Shown: positions 49,111 through 57,211 of the stretch, piece by piece | Layout: every line of letters starts with the position of its first letter | How positions within the stretch are numbered: the first letter of the stretch is position 1 | Assembly: GCA_002050435.1 (NCBI GenBank) | Contig: MWYV01000042.1 | Location: 22,014 to 86,013, forward strand | DNA length: 64,000 bases | Source of the DNA: Chitinophagales bacterium 33-2 | GTDB lineage: Bacteria; Bacteroidota; Bacteroidia; Chitinophagales; Chitinophagaceae | Direction of reading: 5' to 3' | Program-made: the position numbers and the translations under genes | Notes under the pieces: model-generated | The model's input: only the letters and a program-made list of their open reading frames with translations | The model's database searches: none | Told to the model about the DNA's origin: nothing

Positions 49111-50046
49111 CTACAGATCAAGGTTGGCTTCCTCCACCATATATAATGGTCTTTTTCTTACATCAGAATTAATACGGCTGATGTATTCGCCAATGATTCC
49201 AATTGAGATCAGTTGAATGCCCCCAATAAACATGGTGCTGATGATGAGTGAAGTCCAGCCCGAGATCACATTGCCCATGATAAATTTGGAATACAGTGCA
49301 TAAAGAATAATAATGAAGGCTACAAGGGAAACAAGAAAACCTCCAAGACTTGCCAGTTTCAAAGGAAGATTTGAAAACCCGGTAAATCCATCCATCGCAA
49401 GCCGGAAAAGCCGGATCCATCCATATTTACTTTTTCCTGCAAATCTTCCATCCCTGTTATAGCTTACTGCAATCTGACTGAAACCCAACCATGCGATTTG
49501 TCCTCGCAAATATTTATGTTGTTCGGGCATAGACTTCAACGCATCGATAACTTTTCGGTCTATCAATCGAAAATCGCCGGTGTCAACCGGGATCCTGATT
49601 CGGGTAGTGCGGTGTAAGAGACGGTAAAAAAGGCGGATAGCGAATTTCCGAACTATATTTTCTCCTTTTCTTTGCCTTCTTCTTGCGTAAACTACTTTGA
49701 ATCCTTTTTCATATTGTTCCCAAAGTTCAGGGATCAGTTCAGGAGGGTCCTGCAGATCGCAATCAATCATTACCGCAGCTTTTCCACTACATGCTTCCAA
49801 ACCAGCCATTAAGGCCATTTGGTGTCCAAAATTCCGGGTAAAGCTGATATACTTGTTGCGTTTATCTGCTGCAGCCAGTTCTTTAATTAAGAAAAGCGAA
49901 TTATCCGAACTCCCATCGTTCACCCATATGATCTCAAAATCATCTGAGATCAGTTTCATAGCAGTTAACAGCCTTGAATGGAGCAAAGGTATATTTTGCT
50001 CTTCATGGTATACAGGAACTATAATGCTAAGCGTGGGTTTATTCAT
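49111..50046 (-). CDS. Polyprenyl-phosphate glycosyltransferase, DPM1/GtrB-type GT2
   Basis: 311 residues from the ATG at 50046 (MNKPTLSIIVPVYHEEQN); the frame to 50079 is not needed. The family moves a sugar from a nucleotide donor to a polyprenyl phosphate. Motifs: WVNDGSSDNS, DCDLQDPPELIPELW with the DxD, VDTGDFRLIDRKV, then two C-terminal membrane helices (GGFLVSLVAFIIILYALYS and ISTMFIGGIQLISIGIIGEYI). It overlaps the GT39 gene upstream by 8 bp, so it is the last gene of that operon and could make the lipid-linked donor that a GT39 enzyme uses. Confidence 0.9.
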   Translation of the reverse strand: MNKPTLSIIVPVYHEEQNIPLLHSRLLTAMKLISDDFEIIWVNDGSSDNSLFLIKELAAADKRNKYISFTRNFGHQMALMAGLEACSGKAAVMIDCDLQDPPELIPELWEQYEKGFKVVYARRRQRKGENIVRKFAIRLFYRLLHRTTRIRIPVDTGDFRLIDRKVIDALKSMPEQHKYLRGQIAWLGFSQIAVSYNRDGRFAGKSKYGWIRLFRLAMDGFTGFSNLPLKLASLGGFLVSLVAFIIILYALYSKFIMGNVISGWTSLIISTMFIGGIQLISIGIIGEYISRINSDVRKRPLYMVEEANLDL

Positions 50047-51502
50047 AACGACTTGACACAAGATACATTGAGCATCCAAATTTTTCTTCCAGAATTTTCA
50101 CTGCATACTTTTCCAAAATCGATTTTTTTATAATTTCCTGATTGATGAGGACACGGTCTCCGGGTTTTAAATGCTCCGCATTTTGTTGCAAATAAATATT
50201 TTGCCCCTTTACTTTAAATGCTGAAATATAAAATTGAAATTGGGAGGTATAGCCTTCATACACTATGGTTAATCCATTTAAATTCTTCTTTTTTTCAAGA
50301 GCATCTTTAAGAAAATAGGCTGGTTGATGCGGTTCCAAATCCCAAGGCTGTTCCTGGAAATTGTGAATATGATTTTGTACGAGAAATACAGGGTAGAAAA
50401 ATATCAGTCCTAAAAATACAATAGCTAGAACGTACTTAGGAATTCTTTGGGAAAATGCCCTTATCTTTTTCCAGATAAAATAAATAAACCAGCCAATCTG
50501 TAATGCAAGAAATGGAAAAACAGGAAGGATGTACCATTCAAGTTTGGTTCCGGCAAAAGAAACAACGAAAAAAAACGGTAGTACCAGCAGCAGGTTAAAA
50601 AAACTAAATACGCGGGTCATTTTTTCGCGTTGTATAAAACCTGCGATAAAAGAAATGAATATCCAAAAGAACCAATAGCTATAAGAACTTTCCTTCATCC
50701 TATCCCAGTAATAGCCAATAGGATGCTTATGATCTTCCAGTGTTTCCAGGTATCTTCCACCTAGTTCATTTTGATAAACTGCATGCAGGTAGCCCGTGTT
50801 CACCTGTTCTCTTCCAAAATAATAGCCACCAATTGTCAGAATAAAAATTAAAGCGCCAATCCAGGTAATCTTATTCTTAAAAGTGAACAGGATTTTTTTG
50901 TGAATTATGGCAAGCAGTAATATTCCAGGTAATAACATCAATCCTACAATCCCCTTTGTGAGAACAGCAAGTATTAAAAAAATCCAGAAGGCTAAATAAT
51001 TTTTTTCTCTTCCTTGCAAGATCCAATAAAAAAAACTGGTGCAGTAGAGGGTGATGAACAGAATTAATAAAGCATCATAATCTCCTGTACGACCTCCATG
51101 ATTTTGAACGTAGCCCATACTTGTAGCCAGTACGGCCCCGCATAAAAACCCAACCCAGTAATTTTTAAAATATTTTCCTGCAAATTTCCACAATACCATC
51201 ACCGTAATGATAGCGGCAAGTGCAGAAGGTATCCTGATAGCAAATTCATTGATTCCTGCGAAATGCATACTAATGGCTTGACTCCAGATCAACAACGGCG
51301 GTTTCGAATTCCACATGTCAGGTGCACCTTCGAAATGTGGTACCAGCCAGTTGCCATGTAACAGCATGTGAATTGCATTGTTGGCATTTCTTGATTCATC
51401 CCATATCCGAACAGGGATTTGGGAAAGCTTGATAAGAAAAGAAGTAACAGTGAGAAGCAGAAGAATTACCCCGCTGAAAAGCTTATCTTTTTTAGAATTC
51501 AT
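50039..51502 (-). CDS. GT39 (ArnT/PMT-like) membrane glycosyltransferase
   Basis: A 487-residue multi-membrane protein. The early acidic pair (RIWDESRNANNAIHML) is the catalytic/metal motif of GT39, followed by SKPPLLIW and about 10-11 helices. The C-terminal ~90 residues are a soluble periplasmic domain. GT39 enzymes transfer a sugar from a polyprenyl-phosphate donor to proteins, lipid A or other lipids at the periplasmic face. The gene starts 8 bp after the GGGP synthase and overlaps the DPM1-like gene by 8 bp, so the three are translationally linked. The acceptor is not known. Confidence 0.88.
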   Translation of the reverse strand: MNSKKDKLFSGVILLLLTVTSFLIKLSQIPVRIWDESRNANNAIHMLLHGNWLVPHFEGAPDMWNSKPPLLIWSQAISMHFAGINEFAIRIPSALAAIITVMVLWKFAGKYFKNYWVGFLCGAVLATSMGYVQNHGGRTGDYDALLILFITLYCTSFFYWILQGREKNYLAFWIFLILAVLTKGIVGLMLLPGILLLAIIHKKILFTFKNKITWIGALIFILTIGGYYFGREQVNTGYLHAVYQNELGGRYLETLEDHKHPIGYYWDRMKESSYSYWFFWIFISFIAGFIQREKMTRVFSFFNLLLVLPFFFVVSFAGTKLEWYILPVFPFLALQIGWFIYFIWKKIRAFSQRIPKYVLAIVFLGLIFFYPVFLVQNHIHNFQEQPWDLEPHQPAYFLKDALEKKKNLNGLTIVYEGYTSQFQFYISAFKVKGQNIYLQQNAEHLKPGDRVLINQEIIKKSILEKYAVKILEEKFGCSMYLVSSRYE

Positions 51503-51510
51503 GATTAAGA

Positions 51511-52284
51511 CTAATGCCCTTCAGTAACGGTTTTTACTCCATGAACTGCAGCTGCGATTTCGCTCAGAAGCGAAACTTGTTTTTCAATCGCATTCCCCAC
51601 CACAATAACATCGGCACCTGCCTTACAATTCAAATAAGCTTTTTCTGCATCCCGGATCCCGCCGCCAACAATTAAAGGCACTTCGATCTGTGATGCCACG
51701 GTGCGGATCATTTCTTCAGATATCGCTTTTTTAGCGCCACTACCCGAATCCATATAAATGAGTTTCATGCCCAGCATTTCACCGGCCATGGCGGTGCACA
51801 TCGCAATATCTGCTTTATCAGAAGGTATGGGTGTGGCATTGCTGATATAGGAAACGGTAGTGGCGGCCCCTCCATCAATCACCATATAACCCGTTGGTAT
51901 GATCTCCAGTCCGCTTTTCTTTACAAAAGGAGCCGAGATCACATGCTGGCCGATGAGCAATTCGGGGTTTCTTCCAGAAATTAAAGAAAGGTATAAAAGA
52001 GCATCCGCTTCCCTGCTTATCTGCGAAGGGCTTCCGGGAAATAAAACGACTGGTATTGAACTGAGTGCCTTGATGGCTTTGATGCATACATCCAGCTGAT
52101 CTGAAATGACCAGGCTGCCCCCTACAAAAAAAAGATCAACGCCCGAAGCTTCCGCCAGGGGAACCAGTTCGCTGATGCCTTCGCTGGTGATTTTGTCGGG
52201 ATCTATTAGCACCGCAAAGGATTTTTCACCTTTTTGTTTTTTTTCAAGGAGCAGGGAATACACAGGCTTCTGTATGGCAACCAT
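51511..52284 (-). CDS. Geranylgeranylglyceryl/heptaprenylglyceryl phosphate synthase (GGGPS/PcrB family)
   Basis: A 257-residue TIM-barrel prenyltransferase that joins sn-glycerol-1-phosphate with a polyprenyl diphosphate to form an ether bond, as in archaeal lipids. Family blocks: FAVLIDPDK, FFVGGSL, LFPGSPSQIS, YMDSGSGAKKAI, IVGGGIRDAEKA, GADVIVVGNAIEK. Bacteroidota carry this gene, and several have been shown active in vitro, but the product's role in these bacteria is poorly known. It is the first gene of an operon with GT39 and DPM1-like glycosyltransferases, which hints at glycosylation of an ether lipid or use of a shared polyprenyl pool (inference). Confidence 0.93.
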   Translation of the reverse strand: MVAIQKPVYSLLLEKKQKGEKSFAVLIDPDKITSEGISELVPLAEASGVDLFFVGGSLVISDQLDVCIKAIKALSSIPVVLFPGSPSQISREADALLYLSLISGRNPELLIGQHVISAPFVKKSGLEIIPTGYMVIDGGAATTVSYISNATPIPSDKADIAMCTAMAGEMLGMKLIYMDSGSGAKKAISEEMIRTVASQIEVPLIVGGGIRDAEKAYLNCKAGADVIVVGNAIEKQVSLLSEIAAAVHGVKTVTEGH

Positions 52285-52498
52285 AGCTGCAAAAATGCGA
52301 AAACTTTACCAATGATGGTGAATTCGGGACAACACCCGGATTAAACCAGTTAGGAAGAAGGTCGGAGGATAGTCGGAAGTCAGTCGCAGCAGAAGCTTTT
52401 GGTCCGACGCTCCTGCGACATTCCTGTAGGGTGGGTATAATGCGGATTAGCATCCGGCTGATTCAATTTATTGTTAAGTTAAGTGTGAATTGGCAATC

Positions 52499-52533
52499 GT
52501 GAATGGTCAATATTTCACCATTGACCATTCACC
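52499..52533. repeat. Heptamer array forming a perfect 13-bp hairpin
   Basis: GTGAATG GTCAATA TTTCACC ATTGACC ATTCACC in phase; 52499-52511 pairs perfectly with 52520-52532. It shares its words with 1377-1460, 51 kb away. The rest of 52285-52562 holds degenerate AGTCGG-type repeats and no gene. Confidence 0.9.
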
Positions 52534-52562
52534 TGAACATTGAGGTTTTTTGCCGCAAAGAC

Positions 52563-52901
52563 GCGAAGGCGCTAACTCCGGAAATGCAAATACAATAACC
52601 ACGGAGGCACAGGCACACGGAGTTGGCACGGAGGTCAGATAAACACCATTCAACTTTTAGTTGGAACATTTAAGGTTGGTATAAGTGTATTTGCTGCGAA
52701 GGCGCTAACTCCGGAAATGCAAATACAATAACCACGGAGGCACAGAGCACACGGAGTTGGCACGGAGGTCAGATAAACACCATTCAACTTTTAGTTGGAA
52801 CATTTAAGGTTGGTATAAGTGTATTTGCCGCGAAGGCGCTAACTCAGGAAATGCAAATACAATAACCACAGAGGCTCAGAGCACACGGAGGTCAGATAAA
52901 C
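52563..52901. repeat. 133-bp direct repeats, two full copies and one partial
   Basis: Copies start at 52563, 52696 and 52830 (GCGAAGGCGCTAACT...). The first two are nearly identical and 133-134 bp long. The third lacks about 11 bp between two CGGAG words and stops at GTCAGATAAAC, right before the remnant gene. Internal words AACCACGGAGGCACAG and CACACGGAG are themselves repeated in part. Confidence 0.92.
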
Positions 52902-52906
52902 GACCG

Positions 52907-53223
52907 ATGAAATTTCAAGGCCGATTGCCATTGATGAACGATTCTTTTGGTAACACAAGGAACGTTTTGATTCGTTGTTAATTAGTGGCCCGAAGGAAAT
53001 TCAAAATTTAGCTAAATCGATTTCTAACTTTTCGGAAGATAGCTCTGGAGTTATTAGTGTTAGTTCAGCAATTGTAAGGTTTCGGGATGGTGTTGCGATA
53101 GATACAATTTATTCTGATGCTTTTTTGCAGAACTGGATGAAATATGATAAAACTTATTTTGATGCTTCCGGATGCTTAGAAGAAAAATATTTGCCGCTTC
53201 TAAAAAAAAGGTTTGACAGGTGA
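52907..53223 (+). pseudogene. Small frameshifted orphan gene remnant
   Basis: The ATG at 52907 opens MKFQGRLPLMNDSFGNT, which soon closes; one base missing near 52955 would join it to the downstream frame KERFDSLLISGPKEIQNLAKSISNF..., which runs 82+ residues to 53223. Joined, the product would have about 105 residues and look like a normal soluble protein. The frame from the TTG at 52975 alone is unlikely to be a true gene. No family was recognised; an immunity-type or orphan protein is possible. It abuts the 133-bp repeats and is not followed by a partner. Confidence 0.45.
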
Positions 53224-53398
53224 AGTCAATGCTAGATAAGTTTCCCTCATAGCGATTAGTGCAAGCAAACCTCTAACCTCCCCTCAGATAATCCATTTAT
53301 TCCTTTCAGCAAAAAATATTTTCGTTCAAATCAAAGAATTCATCCGCTTGAACGGTCTTTTGCAGGTCAGGACAGCCGATGCAATTTTCCCACGTTGT

Positions 53399-53407
53399 TT
53401 ATCCACA
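53399..53407 (+). promoter_or_regulatory. Consensus DnaA box upstream of nrdJ
   Basis: An exact TTATCCACA, 101 bp before the nrdJ start codon. Two -7-like boxes (TATTTTCG near 53449 and another around 53325) lie in the same 284-bp spacer. DnaA boxes upstream of ribonucleotide reductase genes are known in E. coli nrdAB; here the link is inferred. No NrdR box pair or cobalamin riboswitch was recognised. Confidence 0.4.
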
Positions 53408-53507
53408 GCTGTTAATATCTAAGCCTTCATTTTATGGGTTTGGAAAGATATTTTCGTCGTCAGCCACGATCAATTTCCATTTTTAAATTTTTTAAACCGC
53501 GCAGCTT

Positions 53508-56500
53508 ATGGCAAGTGAAAAATTCACTCCAAAGAAGGGACTCTCCTTCAACCGCAAATTCACCAGGGACGACATCAGCGTTTTTGCTCAGTTTGAATAC
53601 GACTACCGTACTTCCGTTATCAGGAACCCAAGTGGGGAAGTCGTATTTGAAATGAATAACGTTGAAGTTCCTAAACAATGGTCGCAGATCGCGACAGATA
53701 TTCTTGCCCAGAAATATTTCCGGAAGGCAGGTGTTCCGCAGGCGGATGGTTCGCTGGGCAGAGAAACTTCGGTGAAGCAGGTGGCACACCGTATGGCCAA
53801 TTGCTGGAGAGCATGGGGCGAGCGTAACGGTTATTTCGCCGGTGCAACTGATGCACAGGTATTTTATGATGAACTGGTGTACAGCATCCTGAACCAGATG
53901 TGTGTGCCTAATTCACCACAATGGTTCAATACTGGCCTGCACGAAAGCTATGGCATCAAAGGAAAACCCCAGGGCCATTATTTTGTAGATGCCAAAGACG
54001 GCAAACTGAAAAAATCAACTTCGGCTTACGAGCGCCCGCAACCTCATGCCTGTTTTATCCTGAGCGTGGATGATGACCTGGTGAATGATGGTGGGATCAT
54101 GGACCTGTGGGTGCGTGAAGCAAGAATATTTAAATACGGATCGGGTGTGGGTACCAATTTCTCCAACCTTCGCGGTGAAGGTGAAAAATTAAGCGGTGGT
54201 GGTACATCAAGCGGTTTGATGTCTTTTCTTAAAATTGGTGATCGTGCAGCTGGTGCTATAAAAAGTGGTGGTACAACAAGACGTGCAGCCAAAATGGTTT
54301 GCCTCGACCTTGATCACCCTGAAATTGAAAAATTTATTAACTGGAAGGTTGAAGAAGAAAAGAAAGTGGGCGTTCTCATCGATGCTGGCTATCCAAGTGA
54401 TTACGAAGGAGAAGCTTATCGCACGGTGAGCGGACAAAATTCAAATAACTCGGTTCGCATTCCCAATGCATTTTTTGAAAAACTGGAAAAAGGTGAGGAC
54501 TGGGAACTGACTGCAAGAACAGATGGTCGTGTAATGAAGAAAGTGCCATCTCAGGAACTTTGGAACAAGATCGCTTATGCTGCCTGGAGATGCGCGGATC
54601 CTGGAACTCAATACAATACCACGATCAATGAGTGGCACACCTGTCCCGAAGGTGGTGAGATCAGGGCAAGCAATCCTTGTTCAGAATACATGTTCCTTGA
54701 CAATACTGCATGTAACCTGGCTTCTGCCAACCTGATGAAGTTCTATAGTAATGAGAATAATAGTTTTGATGTTGAAGGCTTTGAATATGTATGCCGGTTA
54801 TGGACTACGGTACTAGAGATCTCTGTATTGATGGCGCAGTTCCCTTCGAAAGAAGTGGCGCAACTGAGTTATGAATACAGAACGCTGGGACTTGGTTATG
54901 CCAACCTCGGAACAATGCTCATGGTGAGCGGTATTCCTTACGACAGTGAAAAAGCCCGCTCCATTGCAGGTGCACTTACCGCCATCATGACCGGTACTTC
55001 ATACAAAACTTCGGCTGAACTGGCGGCAACACTTGGTGCATTTCCCCGCTACGAAGAAAATAAGGAGCACATGCTGAAAGTTATGCGCAACCACAGACTG
55101 GCTGCTTATGATGCAGACAGCTATGAGCAGCTTAGTGTAAAACCACAGGGTTTGAAAGCCCAGTATTGTCCTGATTATTTATTGAAGGCTGCATGTAAGG
55201 CATGGGATGATGCAGTTGAAATGGGAGAGCTATATGGTTACAGAAATGCACAGGCCACTGTAATTGCACCAACAGGGACGATTGGACTGGTAATGGATTG
55301 CGACACGACGGGTGTTGAACCAGATTTCGCACTGGTGAAATTTAAAAAACTTTCAGGTGGTGGTTATTTCAAGATCATCAATCAATCCGTTCCTGCAGCA
55401 CTGACCAACCTGGGTTATGATGAGAAGGAGATGGAAGCGATCGTGAAATATGCAGTGGGTTCAGGAACATTTGAAGGGGCTCCATCTATCAACCATCAAA
55501 CTTTAAGTGAAAAAGGATTTCTTGCCGAAGAGATCCAGAAGCTAGACCAGGCAGTTAAGGCTGCATTTGAAATAGGATTTGTATTCAATGTATATAATCT
55601 TGGTGAAACTTGTCTGCAGCGGTTAGGCTTCACGCCGGAACAATATTTCAATTTTGAATGGAGTCTGCTGGATGCATTAGGATTTACTGATGAACAGGTG
55701 GAAGCTGCTAACGATTATGTTTGCGGAACCATGACGGTTGAAGGTGCGCCCAAACTGAAAGAAGAACACCTTGCGGTATTTGATTGCGCCAATAAATGCG
55801 GAAGAAAAGGTGAACGCTATATTCATGCGCATGGTCACATCAGGATGATGGGTGCCACACAACCCTTTATTTCCGGCGCCATTTCAAAAACCATTAACCT
55901 GCCACATGAAGCAGTGATCGAAGAAATTGCTGATTCTTATTTGCTAAGCTGGCAGCTGGGGCTAAAAGCCTGCGCGCTTTACAGGGATGGGTCTAAATTA
56001 TCGCAGCCACTGAGCAACAAGAGCGATAAAAAGAAAAAAGATGATGTGGTTGCAGTTGAAGAATCGGTAACAGCGCAGGTGCCGGAGTCCAACATCGTTG
56101 ACATGGGCAAGCTTACCATTGAGGAATTGCTGGAAGAGGTAACCAAAAGAGTTCAGGCTTCACCCGATACGCAATTGAAAAGAAAGCTGGCAAGCATTGT
56201 TGAAAGAAGAACCTTGCCCGCGAAAAGAAGGGGCTTCACCCAAAAAGCCAAGATCAGTGGCCAGACCATATTTTTACGAACCGGTGAATATGCTGATGGT
56301 ACGGTAGGAGAGATTTTCATTGATATGGCAAAGGAAGGCGCCACCATGCGTAGTATGCTGAACTGCTTTGCCATTGCAGTTTCCATTGGGTTGCAGTATG
56401 GTGTGCCTATGGAGGAATACGTAGAGAAGTTTGTATTTACCAGGTTTGAACCAGCAGGCTTTGTAGAGCATCCCAACATACGCTCCACTACATCAATCGT

Positions 56501-56840
56501 TGACTTTATTTTCCGCGCACTGGGTTATGAATACCTCAACAGAACAGACCTTGTGCATATACTTGATAAGCCTGAGGTTTCAAACACAGGTGAGGAAGAA
56601 TGGGATGAACCGGCAAAACAACCAGAGTTATCGAACATCAGGATCGTTTCTGCATCTCCGCAAAGTGTAAAAGCATTCAAGCAGACGTTAAAATCAGAGA
56701 AGTCGATGGATGCAGTGAATGCAGCGGCAAGAAGTATGCAAAGCGATGCGCCTGCATGTAACACCTGTGGACATATCACTGTTAGAAGCGGAACCTGTTA
56801 TAAATGTCTGAACTGCGGCAATTCTATGGGTTGCAGTTAA
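53508..56840 (+). CDS. nrdJ: Adenosylcobalamin-dependent (class II) ribonucleotide reductase
   Basis: Makes deoxyribonucleotides using coenzyme B12 as radical source, so it needs no oxygen. 1110 residues, single chain. Active-site residues Asn389, Cys391 and Glu393 are in NPCSEY, with the partner Cys in LLSVDDD-type upstream loop (HACFILSVDDD). The barrel motif CNLASANLMKF follows, and later VIAPTGTIG is the substrate-phosphate loop. A C-terminal domain ends with CNTCGHITVRSGTCYKCLNCGNSMGCS in parts, a Cys-rich redox/zinc tail typical of long class II enzymes. A consensus DnaA box lies upstream and a terminator follows. Other RNR classes are not in the window. Confidence 0.97.
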   Translation: MASEKFTPKKGLSFNRKFTRDDISVFAQFEYDYRTSVIRNPSGEVVFEMNNVEVPKQWSQIATDILAQKYFRKAGVPQADGSLGRETSVKQVAHRMANCWRAWGERNGYFAGATDAQVFYDELVYSILNQMCVPNSPQWFNTGLHESYGIKGKPQGHYFVDAKDGKLKKSTSAYERPQPHACFILSVDDDLVNDGGIMDLWVREARIFKYGSGVGTNFSNLRGEGEKLSGGGTSSGLMSFLKIGDRAAGAIKSGGTTRRAAKMVCLDLDHPEIEKFINWKVEEEKKVGVLIDAGYPSDYEGEAYRTVSGQNSNNSVRIPNAFFEKLEKGEDWELTARTDGRVMKKVPSQELWNKIAYAAWRCADPGTQYNTTINEWHTCPEGGEIRASNPCSEYMFLDNTACNLASANLMKFYSNENNSFDVEGFEYVCRLWTTVLEISVLMAQFPSKEVAQLSYEYRTLGLGYANLGTMLMVSGIPYDSEKARSIAGALTAIMTGTSYKTSAELAATLGAFPRYEENKEHMLKVMRNHRLAAYDADSYEQLSVKPQGLKAQYCPDYLLKAACKAWDDAVEMGELYGYRNAQATVIAPTGTIGLVMDCDTTGVEPDFALVKFKKLSGGGYFKIINQSVPAALTNLGYDEKEMEAIVKYAVGSGTFEGAPSINHQTLSEKGFLAEEIQKLDQAVKAAFEIGFVFNVYNLGETCLQRLGFTPEQYFNFEWSLLDALGFTDEQVEAANDYVCGTMTVEGAPKLKEEHLAVFDCANKCGRKGERYIHAHGHIRMMGATQPFISGAISKTINLPHEAVIEEIADSYLLSWQLGLKACALYRDGSKLSQPLSNKSDKKKKDDVVAVEESVTAQVPESNIVDMGKLTIEELLEEVTKRVQASPDTQLKRKLASIVERRTLPAKRRGFTQKAKISGQTIFLRTGEYADGTVGEIFIDMAKEGATMRSMLNCFAIAVSIGLQYGVPMEEYVEKFVFTRFEPAGFVEHPNIRSTTSIVDFIFRALGYEYLNRTDLVHILDKPEVSNTGEEEWDEPAKQPELSNIRIVSASPQSVKAFKQTLKSEKSMDAVNAAARSMQSDAPACNTCGHITVRSGTCYKCLNCGNSMGCS

Positions 56841-56893
56841 GCAGCAGGTTTAAAAAATAGTTGGACGGAAAAACCGAAAATGTACCCGGATAT

Positions 56894-56920
56894 AATCCCG
56901 CTGAAAAGGCGGGATTTTTT
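56894..56920 (+). terminator. Intrinsic terminator of nrdJ
   Basis: Perfect 8-bp stem AATCCCGC/GCGGGATT (56894-56901/56909-56916), 7-nt loop, then T-run to 56920. It lies about 55 bp after the stop codon. Confidence 0.88.
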
Positions 56921-56934
56921 ATGGGATAAAAAAA

Positions 56935-56986
56935 CAAAAAAGGCGCAGAATAAACAATTGCCTGTTTACGCAGCGCCTTAAAAAAA
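56935..56986 (-). terminator. Intrinsic terminator of the 60-aa gene
   Basis: Stem AAGGCGC/GCGCCTT (56940-56946/56973-56979) with an inner TAAACA/TGTTTA stem. A-runs on both sides make it usable in both directions, mainly for the minus-strand gene that ends at 56999. Confidence 0.8.
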
Positions 56987-56998
56987 GTTGGAATAAGA

Positions 56999-57181
56999 TT
57001 ATTTTCCGCCAAGCATATTGTTGACAGCCCCCGAGAGCATGGGATATTTTTCGATCACAAAATTTTTGATGGTTTCAAGAACCTGGTTGGCCTGATCATC
57101 GTTCAATTGTGCTTCTGATTTTAATCTGTCTCTTAATTCTGTTACCTGGCCCTGTGTATTATCGCTATTGAATCCAAACAT
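56999..57181 (-). CDS. Small conserved protein next to clpX
   Basis: 60 residues, two helices predicted: VTELRDRLKSEAQLNDDQANQVLETIKNFVIEKY in two blocks, then MLSGAVNNMLGGK. The helical LNDDQAN-x-V-L-E-x-I-x-x-F-V and the Gly-ended tail resemble small DUF2267/DUF937-like units, but I cannot name it firmly. It has its own terminator and lies 30 bp downstream of clpX on the same strand, so it may be in the clpX transcript. Function unknown. Confidence 0.72.
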   Translation of the reverse strand: MFGFNSDNTQGQVTELRDRLKSEAQLNDDQANQVLETIKNFVIEKYPMLSGAVNNMLGGK

Positions 57182-57211
57182 ATAACTCCTTAAATTTTAT
57201 TTATTTAGTGA

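Noticed and set aside
52563..52901. CRISPR array
   Set aside because: The units are 133 bp long direct repeats without 25-40 bp spacers, and there are no cas genes.
53224..53507. Cobalamin riboswitch before nrdJ
   Set aside because: No recognisable B12-box or conserved stem core was seen; only promoter-like boxes and a DnaA box.
53434..53655. 73-residue frame overlapping the nrdJ start
   Set aside because: Out of frame with nrdJ and lacking any family pattern; the ATG at 53508 gives the conserved ribonucleotide reductase N-terminus.
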